Part shown: piece by piece, positions 1 through 5,733 of the stretch | Layout: each line of letters starts with the position of its first letter | How positions within the stretch are numbered: position 1 is the first letter of the stretch | DNA from: Candidatus Poribacteria bacterium | Lineage (GTDB): Bacteria; Poribacteria; WGA-4E; UBA9662 | Length of the DNA stretch: 6,455 bases | Reading direction: 5' to 3' | Assembly: GCA_002699335.1 (NCBI GenBank) | Contig: PACG01000117.1 | Coordinates: 1,848 to 8,302 of the forward strand | Translations under genes and position numbers: made by a program | The notes under the pieces: generated by a model | Databases searched by the model: none | What the model was told of the DNA's origin: nothing | Seen by the model: only the letters and a program-made list of their open reading frames with translations

Positions 1-492
1 GTAATACCATCCCCCGTCTTGGATGACGAAAGTGGTATAGTTTACGTGATGAGCGGATTCCGCGGTAATGCGTTACTTGCCATCCGTTTGCAAGATGCCA
101 GTGGGGATATCACCAGTTCTGGGTCAATCGTTTGGGACTATGGTCAAGATACCCCCTATGTTCCATCCCCCTTGCTGTATGACAATAACCTCTATTTTAT
201 GAAGAATCGAAATGGTGTTATCTCCTGTTTGGATGCTGAAACGGGCAAAGTCCATTACGGCCCTGAACGCCTTGAAGGAATAGGTGATGTTTATGCCTCT
301 CCAGTTGGAGCCGGTGGGCGCATCTACCTGCCTGACCGTGACGGTAACATTGCTGTTCTCAAGCACGGAGAAAGTCTGGAGATGCTAACTGTTAATCGGT
401 TAGATGATGGATTTTCAGCTTCACCCGCCATTGTTGAAGACGAAATCTACCTGCGCGGTCACAAATACCTCTACTGTATTACCAACAATTAA
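1..492 (+). CDS. PQQ-like beta-propeller repeat protein, C-terminal part (5' truncated by window)
   Basis: The reading frame is open from the first base, so this is the tail of a longer gene; 163 codons are visible, ending in TAA. The protein has repeated blade-like units of the quinoprotein/BamB beta-propeller type. Examples are a 'PSPLLYDNNLYF' strand followed by 'GVISCLDAETGKV', then 'ASPVGAGGRIYLPDRDGNIAVL', then 'ASPAIVEDEIYLRGHKYLYCI' at the C-terminus. Alternating 'SP-(hydrophobic)-IYL' strands and 'LDAETGK' turns are the hallmark of PQQ-like repeats. Such proteins are usually exported, but the N-terminus lies outside the window, so no signal peptide can be judged. Known relatives are either PQQ-dependent dehydrogenases or non-enzymatic scaffolds; no catalytic residues of the dehydrogenases are visible here, and a non-enzymatic role is more likely. 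An internal TTG at 19 should not be taken as the start. The next gene begins 110 nt downstream with its own candidate promoter. Confidence 0.8.
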   Translation, partial: VIPSPVLDDESGIVYVMSGFRGNALLAIRLQDASGDITSSGSIVWDYGQDTPYVPSPLLYDNNLYFMKNRNGVISCLDAETGKVHYGPERLEGIGDVYASPVGAGGRIYLPDRDGNIAVLKHGESLEMLTVNRLDDGFSASPAIVEDEIYLRGHKYLYCITNN

Positions 493-507
493 CCCACCTG
501 TTGTTTA

Positions 508-536
508 TTGATTGACCAGACTAAATTGTGTATAAG
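508..536 (+). promoter_or_regulatory. Candidate sigma70-type promoter for the acyl-CoA synthetase gene
   Basis: TTGATT at 508-513 (4 of 6 matches to TTGACA) is separated by 17 nt from TATAAG at 531-536 (5 of 6 matches to TATAAT). Transcription would begin near 543, giving a leader of about 60 nt before the GTG start at 603. A TTGACC at 512-517 overlaps the -35 but has no well-spaced -10. This is a consensus match only. Confidence 0.45.
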
Positions 537-590
537 CTAAGTCAAAATCAATGCTGAGCGAATTACCCCTACCGTTTAGCACCTTGAGCT

Positions 591-596
591 AAGGAG
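591..596 (+). promoter_or_regulatory. Ribosome binding site supporting the GTG start at 603
   Basis: AAGGAG lies 6 nt upstream of GTG 603. This strong Shine-Dalgarno match justifies a non-ATG start for the acyl-CoA synthetase. Confidence 0.8.
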
Positions 597-602
597 ATCG
601 CT

Positions 603-2411
603 GTGGCTGAGCAATTAGCAGATTCGAAAAATACGATTAATCAGACTTTTCAGAATACAGTTGAGAGCAGAGGATCTTTTCCTGCTTTACAAACCAAAGT
701 CGACGGGACCTATCAATCCACTACTTATGACCAATTCGCCGATCAGGTCAAAAACTTTGCGCTTGGCCTGCGAGAACTCGGTATTGAGTCCGGAGATCGG
801 GTCGCCATATTGGCTGAAAACAGCCAAGAATGGGCAGTATCTGATTTGGGTATTTTAGCACTAGGTGCTGTTAATGTGCCGATGTTTTATACGTCGACTC
901 CAGCACAGGTGGAATATATTGTACGGGATTCGGGAAGCACAATTATCTGCGTTTCGACTAAAAGGCAGTTAGAAAAGGTAAATGCTTTCTTTGATAATGT
1001 TCCGGAATTAGAAAAAGTGATCGTTTTTGATTCGCCAGAAGGCCTGGATGACCCACATCAAATTACCTTTGATCAAGTCATTGAAATGGGTCGAGGAGTA
1101 GAGAATGGGGACCAGATCTATCAGAATACCAGTAGTAAAGTTGAACCTGAAGATCTAGCAACTATCATTTATACATCTGGTACAACTGGTGACCCGAAAG
1201 GTGCCATGTTGACTCACGACAACCTGATATCGAATGTCAAGGCGGGTGTTAGTGTGTTGCATGTTTATCCAGAGGATGTATTCCTCTCTTTCCTGCCGCT
1301 ATCCCACATCTTCGAACGGATGGGAGGCTACTATCTGGCCATTTATTCTGGTGCTTGTATCGGGTATGCCCAAAGCCCACTGACCGTTCGAGACAACATG
1401 AGCGAAGTCCGTCCCACAGTGATGGCCAGTGTCCCCAGGTTGTATGAAATGATGCACGACCGTATCTTGAAGCAGGTCGAATCCTCGCCTCCTATCCGAC
1501 AAAAAATCTTCCACTGGTCGGTTGGTGTTGGCCGTAAGGTTAGTGCACTGAAACAAAAAGGGCACAATCCAGGCCCAATTTTGGGAATTAAGTTCGCCTT
1601 GGCTAACAAACTGGTGTTTAGCAAGCTGAAAGCAGTAACTGGTGGCCGGTTGCGATTTTTTGTCTCTGGAGGTGCGCCTTTACCACAATCGATTGCCGAG
1701 TTTTTTCATGCCGCCGGCATCCTAATTTTAGAAGGTTACGGCTTAACCGAAACCTCACCGGTAATTTCGGTCAATACGCTGGAGGCTTTTAAGTTTGGAT
1801 CCGTAGGTAAACCGATTCCCGGCGTGGAGGTCAAAATCGCCGAAAACGGAGAAATCTTGTCCCGTGGGCCGCACATTATGCAAGGCTACCATAATAAGCC
1901 GGAGCAAACGGCAGAAGCCATTGACCCGGAAAGATGGTTCCATACGGGTGATAAAGGCGAGTTTGACGCTGAGGGATTTTTGCGAATTACCGACCGCCTG
2001 AAAAATATTCTGGTGCTTTCCAATGGGAAGAATGTTGCCCCACAGCCGATTGAGAACGAACTCAAGCGGAGCAATTATATCGACCAGGTCATGTTACTGG
2101 GCGATAACCAAAAAACAGTCGCCGCCTTGATCGTACCAAACTTCGATGCTATCAAAAGTTTTGCCCAGGATCAGGAAATTGAAGATGGAGATCTAAGCTT
2201 ACTGCTGTCAGATCAATCGGTCAATCGGTTAATTCGGGATGAAATCCGCCAATATAGTGCAGATTTCGCTGACTTTGAGCAGGTTAAGCAGTTTAAGTTG
2301 ATTGATCGTGAATTTTCGCAGGAAACCGATGAAATGACCCCAACGCTAAAACTGAAGCGGAACGTAATTTTGGAGAACTTTGCCGATCAAATCAACGAAA
2401 TGTACGGGTAA
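603..2411 (+). CDS. Long-chain fatty-acid--CoA ligase (AMP-forming acyl-CoA synthetase, FadD15-like)
   Basis: This enzyme activates a fatty acid with ATP to an acyl-adenylate and transfers the acyl group to CoA. At 602 residues it matches the usual length of the long-chain (ACSL/FadD15) branch of the ANL superfamily. Visible motifs in order are the P-loop YTSGTTGDPKG (190-200), the adenylate-binding GYGLTETSP (378-386), HTGD (447-450, with Asp450 expected to bind the ribose), the hinge/linker region RITDRLKNILVLSNGKNVAP (461-480), and the C-terminal TPTLKLKR (579-586), in which Lys583 is the likely adenylation lysine. No signal peptide or clear membrane segment is seen, so it is cytosolic or peripheral. 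The start is GTG at 603, supported by the AAGGAG ribosome binding site. The oxidoreductase start follows 31 nt after the stop with no terminator between, so the two are probably co-transcribed. Family assignment is firm; chain-length preference cannot be read from sequence. Confidence 0.93.
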   Translation: MAEQLADSKNTINQTFQNTVESRGSFPALQTKVDGTYQSTTYDQFADQVKNFALGLRELGIESGDRVAILAENSQEWAVSDLGILALGAVNVPMFYTSTPAQVEYIVRDSGSTIICVSTKRQLEKVNAFFDNVPELEKVIVFDSPEGLDDPHQITFDQVIEMGRGVENGDQIYQNTSSKVEPEDLATIIYTSGTTGDPKGAMLTHDNLISNVKAGVSVLHVYPEDVFLSFLPLSHIFERMGGYYLAIYSGACIGYAQSPLTVRDNMSEVRPTVMASVPRLYEMMHDRILKQVESSPPIRQKIFHWSVGVGRKVSALKQKGHNPGPILGIKFALANKLVFSKLKAVTGGRLRFFVSGGAPLPQSIAEFFHAAGILILEGYGLTETSPVISVNTLEAFKFGSVGKPIPGVEVKIAENGEILSRGPHIMQGYHNKPEQTAEAIDPERWFHTGDKGEFDAEGFLRITDRLKNILVLSNGKNVAPQPIENELKRSNYIDQVMLLGDNQKTVAALIVPNFDAIKSFAQDQEIEDGDLSLLLSDQSVNRLIRDEIRQYSADFADFEQVKQFKLIDREFSQETDEMTPTLKLKRNVILENFADQINEMYG

Positions 2412-2430
2412 CAAATAAGTGTCAAAACGA

Positions 2431-2437
2431 GAAGGAG
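2431..2437 (+). promoter_or_regulatory. Ribosome binding site deciding the ATG 2443 start
   Basis: GAAGGAG ends 5 nt before ATG 2443. The alternative in-frame GTG at 2419 would place this Shine-Dalgarno inside the coding region and has no comparable site of its own, so ATG 2443 is preferred. Confidence 0.75.
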
Positions 2438-2442
2438 TCAGG

Positions 2443-3492
2443 ATGAAGACTTATGGGTTTGCCATCGTCGGGTGCGGCATGATTTCCGAGTTCCATTCGG
2501 CTGCTATCAATGAGATGGAACACGGTCAACTGGTGGCGGTCAGTTCCCGACAGGCAGAAAATGCACAACGCCTGGTTGACCGCTACGGGGTTGAAGCCTA
2601 CTCGGATTACAATCAAATGCTTCAGCGTGATGATATCGACATCGTTTGCGTTTGTACACCGAGTGGTGCCCATATGGAACCCGCAGTGGCGACAGCTAAA
2701 GCGGGCAAGCATGTAGTAGTCGAAAAACCGCTGGAAATCACCCTCAATCGTTGCGATGCTATCACCCGGGCCTGTAAAGAGAACAATGTTCGGTTGTGTG
2801 CCATCTTCAACTCACGCTTTTCGGAAGCCAGCCAGGTCCTCAAACAGACTGTTGAGAGTGGCCGATTAGGGCGGTTGATACTGGGCGACGCTTACGTCAA
2901 GTGGTGGAGGACTCAGGATTATTACGATAGTGGTGGTTGGCGTGGCACCTGGGATCTGGACGGCGGTGGTGCATTGATGAACCAATCCATCCACGCCATC
3001 GATTTTTTACAGTATTTGATGGGCCCCGTTAAGTCGCTCCAAGCATTCACTGATACACTAGCACATGAGCGGATCGAAGTCGAAGATGTAGCCGTCGCAG
3101 TGTTACGATTTGAAAGCGGTGCATTGGGCGTGATCGAAGGCACAACGGCAGCCTATCCGGGTTGGTTGCGCAAAATAGAGATCAGCGGTACAAAAGGCTC
3201 TATCGTTTTGGAAGACGAGGACATCGTCAAATGGGAATTTGAAGAGGCGCAACCAATAGACGAAGAGATTCAAGCCCAATTCGCTACACGAAGGTCAGGT
3301 GGGGGCGGCGCGTCAGATCCACGTGCTATTAGCCACGATAACCACCGTCGGCAAATGGAGAACTTGATCTGTTCTATTGATCGGGGCGAACCCCATTTAG
3401 TCGATGGCAGTGAGGGTAGAAAAGCTGTTGAGATCATTTTGGCCATCTACCAATCTAACCAGGAGGGACAGGCCGTCAACCTGCCTCTTTAA
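2443..3492 (+). CDS. Gfo/Idh/MocA family NAD(P)-dependent oxidoreductase
   Basis: From ATG 2443 the protein has 349 residues, normal for this family of sugar and cyclitol dehydrogenases. The N-terminal Rossmann fold begins with AIVGCGMI (7-14), holding the GxG dinucleotide motif (Gly10, Gly12). The family signature EKP follows at 94-96, with Lys95 the conserved catalytic/cofactor lysine. The C-terminal alpha/beta domain carries GGGALMNQSIHAID (174-187), whose His184 and Asp187 are the usual catalytic-site positions. A glycine-rich GGGGASDP segment comes before ISHDNHRRQMENL near the C-terminus. Members oxidise or reduce carbohydrates or related polyols; the substrate here cannot be told from sequence. 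No export signal is seen, so it is probably cytosolic. It follows the acyl-CoA synthetase closely and probably shares its transcript. The BMC gene downstream has a separate promoter. WlbA-like UDP-sugar 3-dehydrogenases are one possible relative, but this is speculative. Confidence 0.9.
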   Translation: MKTYGFAIVGCGMISEFHSAAINEMEHGQLVAVSSRQAENAQRLVDRYGVEAYSDYNQMLQRDDIDIVCVCTPSGAHMEPAVATAKAGKHVVVEKPLEITLNRCDAITRACKENNVRLCAIFNSRFSEASQVLKQTVESGRLGRLILGDAYVKWWRTQDYYDSGGWRGTWDLDGGGALMNQSIHAIDFLQYLMGPVKSLQAFTDTLAHERIEVEDVAVAVLRFESGALGVIEGTTAAYPGWLRKIEISGTKGSIVLEDEDIVKWEFEEAQPIDEEIQAQFATRRSGGGGASDPRAISHDNHRRQMENLICSIDRGEPHLVDGSEGRKAVEIILAIYQSNQEGQAVNLPL

Positions 3493-3538
3493 AACCCGTA
3501 GTAACTGACTTTTATCTTAGATCTGTGCCCGTTTCAGC

Positions 3539-3567
3539 TTGACGGCAATAGGCGGGTATGATACTAT
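3539..3567 (+). promoter_or_regulatory. Strong candidate extended -10 promoter for the BMC genes
   Basis: TTGACG at 3539-3544 (5 of 6 matches to TTGACA) is followed after 17 nt by TACTAT at 3562-3567 (4 of 6). A TG at 3559-3560 is correctly placed as an extended -10 (TGaTACTAT). The expected transcription start is near 3574, giving a leader of about 30 nt ahead of the shell protein gene. An imperfect inverted pair TGCCCG (3526-3531) / CGGCA (3542-3546) brackets the -35 and could be an operator, but it is short. Confidence 0.6.
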
Positions 3568-3590
3568 CAACCCTTGTTAATTTGATTTGG

Positions 3591-3596
3591 AAGGAG
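3591..3596 (+). promoter_or_regulatory. Ribosome binding site of the BMC shell protein gene
   Basis: AAGGAG lies 7 nt before ATG 3604, separated from it by a run of T. It is a near-ideal Shine-Dalgarno, consistent with the high expression needed for a shell protein. Confidence 0.8.
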
Positions 3597-3603
3597 TTTT
3601 TTT

Positions 3604-3876
3604 ATGGCTGGAGAAGCGCTTGGAATGGTTGAGACCCGGGGTCTGATCGGAGCCATCAATGCTGCAGACGCAATGGTTAAAGCGGCAAACGTCACCCTAA
3701 TTGGTAAAGAGCAGATCGGTGGTGGATTTGTAACCGTTTTGGTTCGAGGTGATGTAGGTGCCGTACAGGCCGCAACTGAAGCCGGGGCTGAAGGTGCCCG
3801 TTCCGTCGGCGAGCTGATGTCCGTTCATGTGATTCCGCGTCCACACGCTGAAGTCGATACGATGCTCAAGAACTAA
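3604..3876 (+). CDS. Bacterial microcompartment shell protein, hexameric single-domain BMC-H (EutM/PduA type)
   Basis: This 90-residue protein is one BMC domain with no extension, the usual length for BMC-H. The family forms hexamers that tile into the flat facets of a polyhedral protein shell, with a central pore for small metabolites. Diagnostic segments are [11 protein letters not shown] (4-14), DAMVKAANV (22-30) with the conserved hexamer-edge lysine Lys26, the pore loop IGGGF (38-42), VRGDVGAV (47-54), and VHVIPRPH (74-81) with Arg79. The pore loop has GGG like EutM, but Phe follows where Leu is common in the EutM and PduA sequences I recall. The start is set by a strong ribosome binding site, and a good promoter lies just upstream. 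The next gene, 68 nt downstream, is an aldehyde dehydrogenase of the type that such shells enclose. No second shell protein is in the window, and a closed shell would need pentameric proteins encoded elsewhere. Assignment to BMC-H is very secure; the compartment's substrate is unknown. Confidence 0.96.
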   Translation: MAGEALGMVETRGLIGAINAADAMVKAANVTLIGKEQIGGGFVTVLVRGDVGAVQAATEAGAEGARSVGELMSVHVIPRPHAEVDTMLKN

Positions 3877-3890
3877 CCCCACCGGTAATA

Positions 3891-3944
3891 ATGGATCGAA
3901 TCTACATATCCACCGTTGCTGACAAACTGAAGGTAGGAACATAG
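3891..3944 (+). CDS. Possible 17-residue leader ORF abutting the aldehyde dehydrogenase start
   Basis: An ATG at 3891 opens a frame encoding MDRIYISTVADKLKVGT and ends in TAG at 3942-3944, directly before the ATG at 3945. It nearly fills the gap between the shell protein and the dehydrogenase. If translated, it could couple translation into the dehydrogenase gene. No good Shine-Dalgarno precedes ATG 3891, and an open frame this short occurs often by chance. I do not recognise the peptide. The TAG does show that the dehydrogenase cannot start further upstream in its frame. Confidence 0.15.
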   Translation: MDRIYISTVADKLKVGT

Positions 3945-5354
3945 ATGGTTGAGATGAGCCAAGAGCAGATAGAAGCGATTGTCTCGGAGGTGGTCGAAAC
4001 ACTGCGCCGTGGTGGAGAGGTACAGACGGGGACAACTACCACATCCGCAGCCGGCGTTTTTAACACTGCCGATCAGGCGGTTGCCGCAGCCAAGCAGGCA
4101 CAAGCAGATCTGGCTGCACTTGGTTTCAAGAAGCGAGAAGATCTGATCGCGGCCATTCGACGAGCTGGTTTAGAACATGCCCAATCACTGGCCGAATTAG
4201 CAGTACAAGATACGGGCATGGGGGTTGTCGATCATAAACGCCAGAAGAATGAAGGAGCCGCCAATCTCTCACCAGGCATGGAAGATCTGGGGTCCGAAGC
4301 TATCACAGGTGATGATGGCACCCTTTTGGTCGAGTATGCTCCTTTTGGTGTCATTAACTCGATTACGCCGACAACTAACCCAACCTCGACGGTCATCAAC
4401 CATGCCATCATTATGCTTTCGGCCGGCAACGCTGTCGTTTTTAGCCCACACCCCAACGCTATCGATTGTACCATCCAATCGATAGCGGTTGTTAATCAGG
4501 CCATTGTTGCCGCCGGTGGCCCCTCCAATCTACTGACGGCGGTTGAAAACGCGACTTTGCGAACGGTCAAGGAGATTATGTCCAATGACGATGTATCGAT
4601 GGTGGTAGCAACTGGTGGTCAGAGTGTCGTAAAAGCAGCCCTTACCAGTGGCAAGAAAGCAATTGCTGCTGGGCCTGGAAACCCACCTGCTGTGATCGAT
4701 GAAACAGCCGATCTAGCTAATGCTACCAAGTCGGTCATCAACGGTACTAGCTTCGATAACAACCTTCTTTGTATCGGCGAAAAATCGCTTTTCGTCGTAC
4801 AGTCGGTGGCCAATGAGGTACTTAGTCAACTGACCCAAAACGGTGGCTATTTACTGACTAACAGTCAACTCAAAAAGCTGGAAGATCTGCTGGACGGGGA
4901 CAACGAGAAGGACTATATCGGTAAAGATGCAACCGAGATCTTAAAAGCTATCGGCATCAATGCGCCCAGTAATACCTTGGCTATTCTAGCTGAAGTCTCA
5001 GCAGATCATATCTTTGTCATCAATGAGTATTTGATGCCAATTCTACCCATCGTACGGGTACAGAATTTTGAAGAAGCCTTGAGCGGTGCGGTTCGAGCAG
5101 AGGGAAAACGAGGCCATACGGGAATGCTCCACACTAAAGACATGTCGAGGGTTACCCAATTCCAACAAGCTATGAATTGTAGTGTTATTGTTATCAACCA
5201 AACCTCCGCAGCCTCAGCCGGTTTCGGTGGTGAAGGCTTTATCGCCATGACTATCGCCGGTCCAACCGGTGAAGGTTTCACCAAGCCAACATCCTTTACC
5301 CGCCAACAACGACTGACTGTTGCCAATGACCTCTCTCGCCACACCCTTGCGTAG
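3945..5354 (+). CDS. CoA-acylating aldehyde dehydrogenase of a microcompartment (EutE/PduP family)
   Basis: The predicted reaction is aldehyde + CoA + NAD+ to acyl-CoA + NADH, the signature step of BMC metabolosomes. The protein has 469 residues, as is usual for EutE/PduP. Residues 4-22 (MSQEQIEAIVSEVVETLRR) form an amphipathic helix with hydrophobic positions Ile9, Ile12, Val13, Val16, Val17 and Leu20. It is followed by a Gly/Thr-rich linker to about residue 38, the layout of a BMC encapsulation peptide. The catalytic domain shows ITPTTNPTS (140-148), ATGGQSVVKAA (222 onward), GPGNPP (243-248) and SFDNNLLCIGEKS, with Cys276 the expected thioester nucleophile. The start at ATG 3945 is backed by AGGA at 3935-3938 and an in-frame stop just upstream. 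It most likely shares a transcript with the shell protein. Chain-length preference (acetaldehyde, propionaldehyde or other) is not readable from sequence. A 12-bp perfect hairpin lies inside the gene at 4457-4487. Confidence 0.94.
   Translation: MVEMSQEQIEAIVSEVVETLRRGGEVQTGTTTTSAAGVFNTADQAVAAAKQAQADLAALGFKKREDLIAAIRRAGLEHAQSLAELAVQDTGMGVVDHKRQKNEGAANLSPGMEDLGSEAITGDDGTLLVEYAPFGVINSITPTTNPTSTVINHAIIMLSAGNAVVFSPHPNAIDCTIQSIAVVNQAIVAAGGPSNLLTAVENATLRTVKEIMSNDDVSMVVATGGQSVVKAALTSGKKAIAAGPGNPPAVIDETADLANATKSVINGTSFDNNLLCIGEKSLFVVQSVANEVLSQLTQNGGYLLTNSQLKKLEDLLDGDNEKDYIGKDATEILKAIGINAPSNTLAILAEVSADHIFVINEYLMPILPIVRVQNFEEALSGAVRAEGKRGHTGMLHTKDMSRVTQFQQAMNCSVIVINQTSAASAGFGGEGFIAMTIAGPTGEGFTKPTSFTRQQRLTVANDLSRHTLA
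4457..4487 (+). repeat. Perfect 12-bp inverted repeat (hairpin) inside the aldehyde dehydrogenase gene
   Basis: CGCTATCGATTG at 4457-4468 is the exact reverse complement of CAATCGATAGCG at 4476-4487, with a 7-nt loop (TACCATC). It spans codons 171-181 of the dehydrogenase. There is no T-run after the right arm, so it is not an intrinsic terminator. Its role, if any, is unknown. Confidence 0.85.
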
Positions 5355-5370
5355 CTTTGGAATTGCGTTG

Positions 5371-5402
5371 CTACAACACTACACCTACCTCTACTTCCTA
5401 CT
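5371..5402 (+). promoter_or_regulatory. G-free, C-rich intergenic tract with repeated CTAC; possible Rho-utilisation region
   Basis: Thirty-two consecutive bases on the + strand lack G. CTAC recurs five times, at 5371, 5379, 5385, 5391 and 5398. The tract begins 17 nt after the dehydrogenase stop. C-rich, G-poor, unstructured RNA is what Rho factor prefers, so it could mark the end of the BMC transcript. No intrinsic terminator is visible in the same gap. The function is inferred from composition only. Confidence 0.3.
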
Positions 5403-5449
5403 GCTCTTTCCAGTAAATTTGATTGCCTTGACCTACAGGCTAAAAAAGC

Positions 5450-5719
5450 ATGAGACAACGTCTACATATCAGCGGCCGGGTGCAGGGAGTCGGCTTCCGT
5501 TTTTTTGCCCGAGACCATGCACGCAGATTAGGGATCAAAGGTTATGTCAGGAACCTGGCCGATGGAGGGGTTGAAATTGTGGCTGAAGCTGCCCCTTCAA
5601 TACTCGATCAGTTTATCGCTTGTTTGAAAAAAGGACCAGCTTTGGCCGTTGTTCAGTCTGTCAAGTCCAGTCTTGCACCATCAACCAGGAGTCTCAATAC
5701 CTTTGAGATTCGCTCTTAA
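5450..5719 (+). CDS. acyP: Acylphosphatase
   Basis: This small cytosolic enzyme hydrolyses the carboxyl-phosphate bond of acyl-phosphates to a carboxylate and phosphate. The 89-residue protein has the normal family length. It carries signature 1, GRVQGVGFR (9-17), whose Arg17 is the catalytic phosphate-binding residue. Signature 2 follows as GIKGYVRNLADGGVEI (28-43), whose Asn35 orients the attacking water. The ending NTFEIRS matches the usual C-terminal strand. The start codon has only a weak ribosome binding site (AGG at 5437-5439, 10 nt away), unlike the upstream genes. It lies 95 nt after the aldehyde dehydrogenase and 14 nt before the RmlB-like gene. A link to acyl-phosphate produced by a microcompartment pathway is possible, but acylphosphatase genes occur in many unrelated contexts. 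Confidence 0.93.
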   Translation: MRQRLHISGRVQGVGFRFFARDHARRLGIKGYVRNLADGGVEIVAEAAPSILDQFIACLKKGPALAVVQSVKSSLAPSTRSLNTFEIRS

Positions 5720-5733
5720 AAGAATTCAAGCAC

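Noticed and set aside
19..21. TTG at 19 as the start of the beta-propeller gene
   Set aside because: The frame is open back to base 1 and the propeller repeats are already under way, so the gene begins upstream of the window.
2213..2228. Tandem TCAATCGG octamer followed by a degenerate third copy
   Set aside because: It is short, in frame within the conserved part of the acyl-CoA synthetase, and explained by the codons for SVNRLI.
2419..2442. GTG at 2419 as the start of the oxidoreductase
   Set aside because: It would add eight residues before the Rossmann fold and put the strong GAAGGAG inside the gene. ATG 2443 has ideal spacing and gives the normal N-terminus.
3901..3910. Ten-base TCTACATATC repeated at 5460-5469
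   Set aside because: It is one 10-mer shared between an intergenic site and the acylphosphatase coding region, with no similarity in the flanks; chance is sufficient.
5351..5374. GTAGC / GCTAC stem as a terminator of the dehydrogenase transcript
   Set aside because: It has only 5 bp with a 14-nt loop and no T-run, far too weak for an intrinsic terminator.
5428..5456. TTGACC at 5428-5433 as a -35 for the acylphosphatase gene
   Set aside because: The correctly spaced position carries TGAGAC inside the gene, which is not a -10, and the start would fall after the ATG.
5006..5458. 150-codon open frame on the minus strand
   Set aside because: It lies antisense to the end of the aldehyde dehydrogenase, shows no recognisable motifs, and is best explained as a shadow of that gene's codon pattern.
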